NCBI GenBank assembly: GCA_050945995.1
Contig: JBMNUA010000166.1
Span: forward strand, 1-5,634
DNA length: 5,634 nt
From: RUG11247 sp050945995
GTDB taxonomy: Bacteria > Bacillota > Clostridia > Christensenellales > Aristaeellaceae
Direction: 5' to 3'
The position numbers and the translations under genes are program-made. The first letter of the stretch is position 1. Each line of letters starts with the position of its first letter. Positions 1 through 5,634 of this stretch are shown here, one piece after another. The notes below the pieces were generated by a model that searched no databases, was not told the origin of the DNA, and was given only the letters and a program-made list of their open reading frames with translations.

Positions 1-1
1 C

Positions 2-2479
<2,478 letters not shown>

Positions 2480-2484
2480 TCCCG

Positions 2485-2524
2485 CGACCGGGCGGCGTGA
2501 ACCTGTGCGCCGCGCCGCCGGTCG
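2485..2524 (+). promoter_or_regulatory. GC-rich bulged inverted repeat just after rpoC
   Basis: The 13-base arm CGACCGGGCGGCG (2485-2497) pairs with the 12-base arm CGCCGCCGGTCG (2513-2524) if one G is bulged, leaving a 15-base loop. It begins six bases after the rpoC stop. No T-run follows (next bases GTTGAG), so it is not a standard intrinsic terminator. It may protect the rpoC 3' end or act in RNA processing; that is inference from position. In such GC-rich DNA a stem of this kind could also arise by chance. Confidence 0.4.
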
Positions 2525-2539
2525 GTTGAGTTGACCCAG

Positions 2540-2572
2540 GGCTTGCGCATGAACGCAGTTCATGTGCAAGCC
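2540..2572 (+). promoter_or_regulatory. Strong 15-bp stem-loop in the rpoC-ybxF gap
   Basis: The arm GGCTTGCGCATGAAC (2540-2554) pairs over its full length with GTTCATGTGCAAGCC (2558-2572) around a three-base GCA loop. The only non-Watson-Crick pair is a G-U wobble (2547 with 2565), so the pairing is far better than chance. The 3' side reads GGAGTTAACC rather than a T-run, which argues against a classical intrinsic terminator. A near-identical nine-base direct repeat, GAGTTGACC (2528-2536) and GAGTTAACC (2574-2582), flanks the stem. Likely roles are partial attenuation or an RNA processing or stability element separating rpoBC from the str genes. The structure is clear; the function is inferred. 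Confidence 0.6.
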
Positions 2573-2591
2573 GGAGTTAACCTCAGTTTGC

Positions 2592-2620
2592 TTGACATGC
2601 GCAAAGAATGATGCTATTTT
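2592..2620 (+). promoter_or_regulatory. Sigma-A-type promoter upstream of ybxF
   Basis: A perfect -35 box TTGACA (2592-2597) is followed by exactly 17 bases and then TATTTT (2615-2620), a 4/6 match to the -10 consensus, preceded by an extended -10 TG (TGC, 2612-2614). It lies just after the strong stem-loop at 2540-2572. This is where an internal promoter for ybxF-rpsL-rpsG-fusA would be useful. The predicted start point, about seven bases after the -10 box near 2626-2628, falls inside the ybxF ribosome binding site, so a transcript from here would have a leader of only about 8 bases. Boxes and spacing are seen directly; activity is inferred. Confidence 0.55.
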
Positions 2621-2621
2621 G

Positions 2622-2629
2622 AGGAGGTG
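2622..2629 (+). promoter_or_regulatory. Shine-Dalgarno site of ybxF, overlapped by promoter start region
   Basis: AGGAGGTG lies at 2622-2629, with AGGAGG ending seven bases before the ATG at 2635. It is close to the ideal anti-16S match and fixes the ybxF start. In-frame ATGs at 2608 and 2611 run into a TGA at 2620-2622 and cannot be the start. The site begins one base after the -10 box of the candidate promoter, so only read-through mRNA from upstream would carry it whole. Confidence 0.85.
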
Positions 2630-2634
2630 CGCTG

Positions 2635-2877
2635 ATGCTTGAGAAGCTGGACGACGCCCGCAAGGTGGTCGGCACGCGCAGGCTCTTAAAGGCGCTGGCG
2701 AAGGGCGAGATCGCGACCGTATATCTCGCAGACGACGCCGAAATGTTCATCCGCACGCAGGTTGCACAGGCCAGCGAGCGCGCGGGCGCGAAGCTCATCA
2801 TCGTGCCCGAGATGAAAGAGTTGGGCAAAGCGTGCGGGGTCGATGTCAAAACCGCCGCCGCAGGGCTCAGAAGGTAA
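2635..2877 (+). CDS. ybxF: L7Ae/L30e-family RNA-binding protein, YbxF type
   Basis: This 80-residue protein is a single L7Ae/L30e domain. In B. subtilis the matching gene (ybxF, also called rplGB) sits between rpoC and rpsL, and its product binds kink-turn RNA. Seen here are the N-terminal RNA-contact segment GTRRLLKALAKGE (residues 13-25) and the C-terminal signature ELGKACGVDVKTAAAGL (62-78); the length matches the roughly 82-residue Bacillus protein. YbxF has a threonine where this protein has Leu17 in the RNA-contact helix, a modest departure. The start is fixed by the strong AGGAGGTG site at 2622-2629, and the stop is TAA at 2875-2877. Position implies co-expression with S12, S7 and EF-G. 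Its RNA target (rRNA, a leader or another RNA) cannot be told from this window. Family assignment is firm; the exact role is not. Confidence 0.93.
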   Translation: MLEKLDDARKVVGTRRLLKALAKGEIATVYLADDAEMFIRTQVAQASERAGAKLIIVPEMKELGKACGVDVKTAAAGLRR

Positions 2878-2878
2878 A

Positions 2879-2914
2879 CTATAACGCTTCCAGGGTTGCG
2901 GAAGTTGTATATAG
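2879..2914 (+). promoter_or_regulatory. Weak stem-loop between ybxF and rpsL
   Basis: Starting one base after the ybxF stop, CTTCC (2887-2891) pairs with GGAAG (2900-2904) around an eight-base loop. CTATA (2879-2883) can pair with TATAG (2910-2914) lower down, giving an interrupted stem with bulges. No T-run follows. It may be a processing or stability hairpin, or chance. The rest of this 79-base gap (2878-2956) is A-rich leader ending in the rpsL ribosome binding site AGGAGGTG at 2939-2946. Confidence 0.3.
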
Positions 2915-2956
2915 CACGCAAAATCAACCCAAACAATCAGGAGGTGCTACGACTCC

Positions 2957-3331
2957 ATGCCGACGATCAACCAGTTGATCCGAAAGGGCAGGGAACAGGT
3001 GACTTATAAGTCGAACGCTCCGATTCTGCAGAATTGTCCGCAGAAGCGCGGCGTGTGCCTGTCCGTCAAAACGCTCAGCCCGAGAAAGCCGAATTCCGCG
3101 CTGCGTAAAATCGCGCGCGTGCGCCTTACCAACCAGTATGAAGGCACCTGCTACATTCCGGGCATCGGTCACAATCTTCAGGAGCACTCGGTGGTATTGA
3201 TCCGCGGCGGCAAGGTCCGCGATCTGCCGGGCGTGCGCTATCACATCGTGCGCGGCGCGCTGGACGCGGCGGGCGTTGCGAAGCGGATGCAGGGCCGCTC
3301 CCTCTACGGCGCGAAGAAGCCCAAGACCTAA
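2957..3331 (+). CDS. rpsL: 30S ribosomal protein S12
   Basis: S12 sits at the decoding centre of the 30S subunit and influences tRNA selection accuracy. The 124-residue product is full length, from MPTINQLIRKGR through CPQKRGVC (27-34), KPNSALRK (44-51) and GHNLQEHSVVLIRGG (71-85) to YGAKKPKT. The ATG follows AGGAGGTG (2939-2946); AGGAGG to ATG is 12 bases, slightly long. Asp89, the residue methylthiolated by RimO in E. coli, and Pro91 are kept. Unusual: position 43 (Met counted as 1) is Arg (AGA, 3083-3085) in place of the near-universal Lys of PKKPNS. Position 88 is also Arg (CGC, 3218-3220), with Lys at 86, so the usual RVKDLP reads KVRDLP. Both lysines are classic streptomycin-resistance sites. 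Gene identity is certain; the resistance phenotype is inferred. Confidence 0.99.
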   Translation: MPTINQLIRKGREQVTYKSNAPILQNCPQKRGVCLSVKTLSPRKPNSALRKIARVRLTNQYEGTCYIPGIGHNLQEHSVVLIRGGKVRDLPGVRYHIVRGALDAAGVAKRMQGRSLYGAKKPKT

Positions 3332-3335
3332 GTGA

Positions 3336-3357
3336 AACATGCGCATTTGCGCATGTT
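3336..3357 (+). promoter_or_regulatory. Perfect stem-loop right after rpsL
   Basis: AACATGCGCA (3336-3345) and TGCGCATGTT (3348-3357) are perfect inverted repeats separated by TT. As RNA this gives a 9-bp stem closed by an AUUU loop. It starts five bases after the rpsL stop. There is no T-run, so it is unlikely to be a terminator and more likely a stability or processing element. Its TGCGCATG core also occurs in the stem-loop at 2540-2572. Confidence 0.5.
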
Positions 3358-3507
3358 GCGAAACCGGATGGCGGCAAGTACCGAGGACACCCATTTGGAA
3401 CGTGGGGCGTCCAAACGAAAGCGCGCGTCCGGGCGCGTGCCCCAGCGCCAACTGCGGCAAGGCGTTCGCCCGTTTCAACGTTTCATTGACGTCCAAACAT
3501 ACGCATT

Positions 3508-3514
3508 GGAGGGG
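3508..3514 (+). promoter_or_regulatory. Shine-Dalgarno site deciding the rpsG start
   Basis: GGAGGGG at 3508-3514 ends seven bases before the ATG at 3522, with GGAGG nine bases away. It supports translation from 3522 rather than from an ATG 183 bases upstream in the same open frame (3339). The conserved S7 N-terminus MPRRGFIPKRE begins at 3522. Confidence 0.85.
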
Positions 3515-3521
3515 ACAATCA

Positions 3522-3992
3522 ATGCCAAGACGTGGATTTATTCCCAAGCGTGAGGTTCTGCCGGATCCGGTTCACGGAACGACGATCGTCACGAAATTGA
3601 TCAACCAAATCATGTACGACGGCAAGCGCGGTGTCGCGCAGGCTGTTTGCTACGAAGCCTTTGAATCGGTCGCACAAAAGACCGGCAAAGAGGCGACCGA
3701 GGTCTTTGAAGCCGCGATCGCGAACATCACACCCGCGCTCGAGGTCAAGGCCCGGCGCGTTGGCGGCACCACCTATCAGGTGCCCATCGAGATTCGCACC
3801 GAGCGCAGGCAGACGCTGGCGCTTCGCTGGCTGGTGCAGTTCGCGCGCAGGCGCGGCGAGCGCAGCATGGCGGACCGCCTTGCGGGCGAGATTCTCGACG
3901 CGGCAAACAACGCCGGCAACGCCGTAAGGCGGCGCGAGGATATGCACAAAATGGCGGAAGCGAACAAGGCGTTCGCGCACTACCGCTGGTAA
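3522..3992 (+). CDS. rpsG: 30S ribosomal protein S7
   Basis: S7 is a primary 16S rRNA-binding protein that nucleates assembly of the 30S head and lies near the E site. The 156-residue product has the standard Bacillota length. It starts MPRRGFIPKREVLPDP and continues with LINQIMYDGKRGVAQ (residues about 27-41), then EVKARRVGGTTYQVPIEIR followed by ERRQTLALRWLV. It ends in REDMHKMAEANKAFAHYRW. The frame is open upstream to 3336, but the family N-terminus and the ribosome binding site at 3508-3514 place the start at 3522; the upstream 61 codons resemble no S7 extension I know. The stop is TAA at 3990-3992. It lies between rpsL and fusA as in most bacterial str operons. In E. coli S7 is the operon's own repressor; the long spacer before this gene is compatible with that but does not prove it. 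Confidence 0.98.
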   Translation: MPRRGFIPKREVLPDPVHGTTIVTKLINQIMYDGKRGVAQAVCYEAFESVAQKTGKEATEVFEAAIANITPALEVKARRVGGTTYQVPIEIRTERRQTLALRWLVQFARRRGERSMADRLAGEILDAANNAGNAVRRREDMHKMAEANKAFAHYRW

Positions 3993-4106
3993 ACGCATAG
4001 ATCGCATGAGAGCTGCTTGAGCATGACGACTTGAGCAGCCCTACTATTCATTCCGGGCATATCGTTGCCCAAACCACTTAGACATGAAAAAGGTAGGATA
4101 CTGACT
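3993..4106 (+). promoter_or_regulatory. rpsG-fusA spacer with stem-loop and overlapping direct repeat
   Basis: GCTGCTTGAG (4012-4021) can pair with CTTGAGCAGC (4030-4039) as a 10-bp stem with two G-U wobbles and an eight-base loop. The same bases contain the direct repeat CTTGAGCA at 4016-4023 and 4030-4037. A smaller hairpin, GGGCA (4055-4059) with TGCCC (4066-4070), follows. No T-run is present, and there is no convincing promoter: TTGAGC at 4017 and TACTAT at 4042 are 19 bases apart and weak. Control of fusA translation is possible but unproven. Confidence 0.35.
4090..4098 (+). promoter_or_regulatory. Weak, split Shine-Dalgarno site of fusA
   Basis: AAGGTAGGA lies at 4090-4098 and is the only purine-rich match before the GTG at 4107; AGGA ends eight bases before the start codon. 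It is clearly poorer than the sites of ybxF, rpsL and rpsG. With the GTG start this suggests modest initiation or help from local RNA structure. That last step is inference. Confidence 0.55.

Positions 4107-5634
<1,528 letters not shown>

Larger units (their letters stand above)
3332..3521 (+). promoter_or_regulatory. Long structured rpsL-rpsG spacer, candidate S7 control region
   Basis: I find no credible gene in these 190 bases. It opens with a perfect hairpin (3336-3357). Further on, GGAC-A-CCCA (3385-3393) can pair with TGGG-GC-GTCC (3403-3412). The competing pairing TGGGGCGT (3403-3410) with GTGCCCCA (3437-3444) uses some of the same bases, so the two folds exclude each other. CGTCCAAAC occurs twice (3408-3416 and 3490-3498). 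In E. coli, S7 represses its own operon by binding mRNA in the S12-S7 spacer, so a similar role is possible here. Pairings are seen directly; the regulatory role is inferred by analogy. GC-rich spacers can fold many ways by chance. Confidence 0.4.

Noticed and set aside
2896..2913. TTGCGG and TATATA upstream of rpsL as a promoter
   Set aside because: The two boxes are only six bases apart, and no suitable -35 box lies 17 bases before TATATA.
3339..3521. In-frame 61-codon N-terminal extension of S7 containing two cysteine pairs
   Set aside because: S7 normally starts at MPRRGF, which has its own ribosome binding site at 3508-3514. The upstream ATG lies inside a hairpin without such a site, and the cysteine spacing matches no zinc-binding family I recognise.
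2924..3547. 207-codon antisense frame opposite rpsL and the spacer
   Set aside because: It is a shadow of the conserved S12 gene, with no plausible start signal or recognisable product.
3332..3553. 73-codon + strand frame starting with GTG right after the rpsL stop
   Set aside because: It has no ribosome binding site, overlaps the real rpsG start in another frame, and its product resembles nothing known.
4017..4047. Possible fusA promoter TTGAGC ... TACTAT
   Set aside because: Both boxes match only 4 of 6 positions and the spacer is 19 bases, so it is too weak to call, especially inside a hairpin region of an operon.

Overview
The window is a stretch of the rpoBC-str region of a Gram-positive bacterium: the 3' part of rpoC, a small L7Ae-family gene (ybxF type), rpsL (S12), rpsG (S7) and the 5' three quarters of fusA (EF-G), all on the + strand. 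An L7Ae-like gene between rpoC and rpsL is the Bacillota arrangement, known from Bacillus subtilis. RpoC has no large insertion in its trigger loop, S7 is 156 residues and ends in HYRW, and EF-G carries a GTSYRNKG segment of clostridial type. These point to Clostridia. Third codon positions are strongly G/C, so a high-GC clostridial lineage is likely; genus cannot be read from the sequence.

Layout: rpoC runs from the left edge to 2479. A 155-base gap (2480-2634) holds a bulged GC-rich inverted repeat, a very strong 15-bp stem-loop and a good sigma-A-type promoter. ybxF follows at 2635-2877. A 79-base gap precedes rpsL (2957-3331). An unusually long 190-base gap rich in possible RNA stems precedes rpsG (3522-3992). 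A 114-base gap with a hairpin and overlapping direct repeats precedes fusA, which starts with GTG at 4107 and runs off the right edge. No tRNA, rRNA, mobile element or CRISPR array is visible.

The genes form a transcription and translation unit: RNA polymerase beta', a kink-turn RNA-binding protein, two 30S proteins and the translocation GTPase, probably co-transcribed with extra entry and control points in the gaps. This is a conserved housekeeping locus and I see no new multi-gene system. The most notable coding observation is that S12 has arginine at both positions 43 and 88, where lysine normally governs streptomycin sensitivity. The most notable non-coding observations are a promoter that overlaps the ybxF ribosome binding site, a strong stem-loop after rpoC, and the structured rpsL-rpsG spacer.
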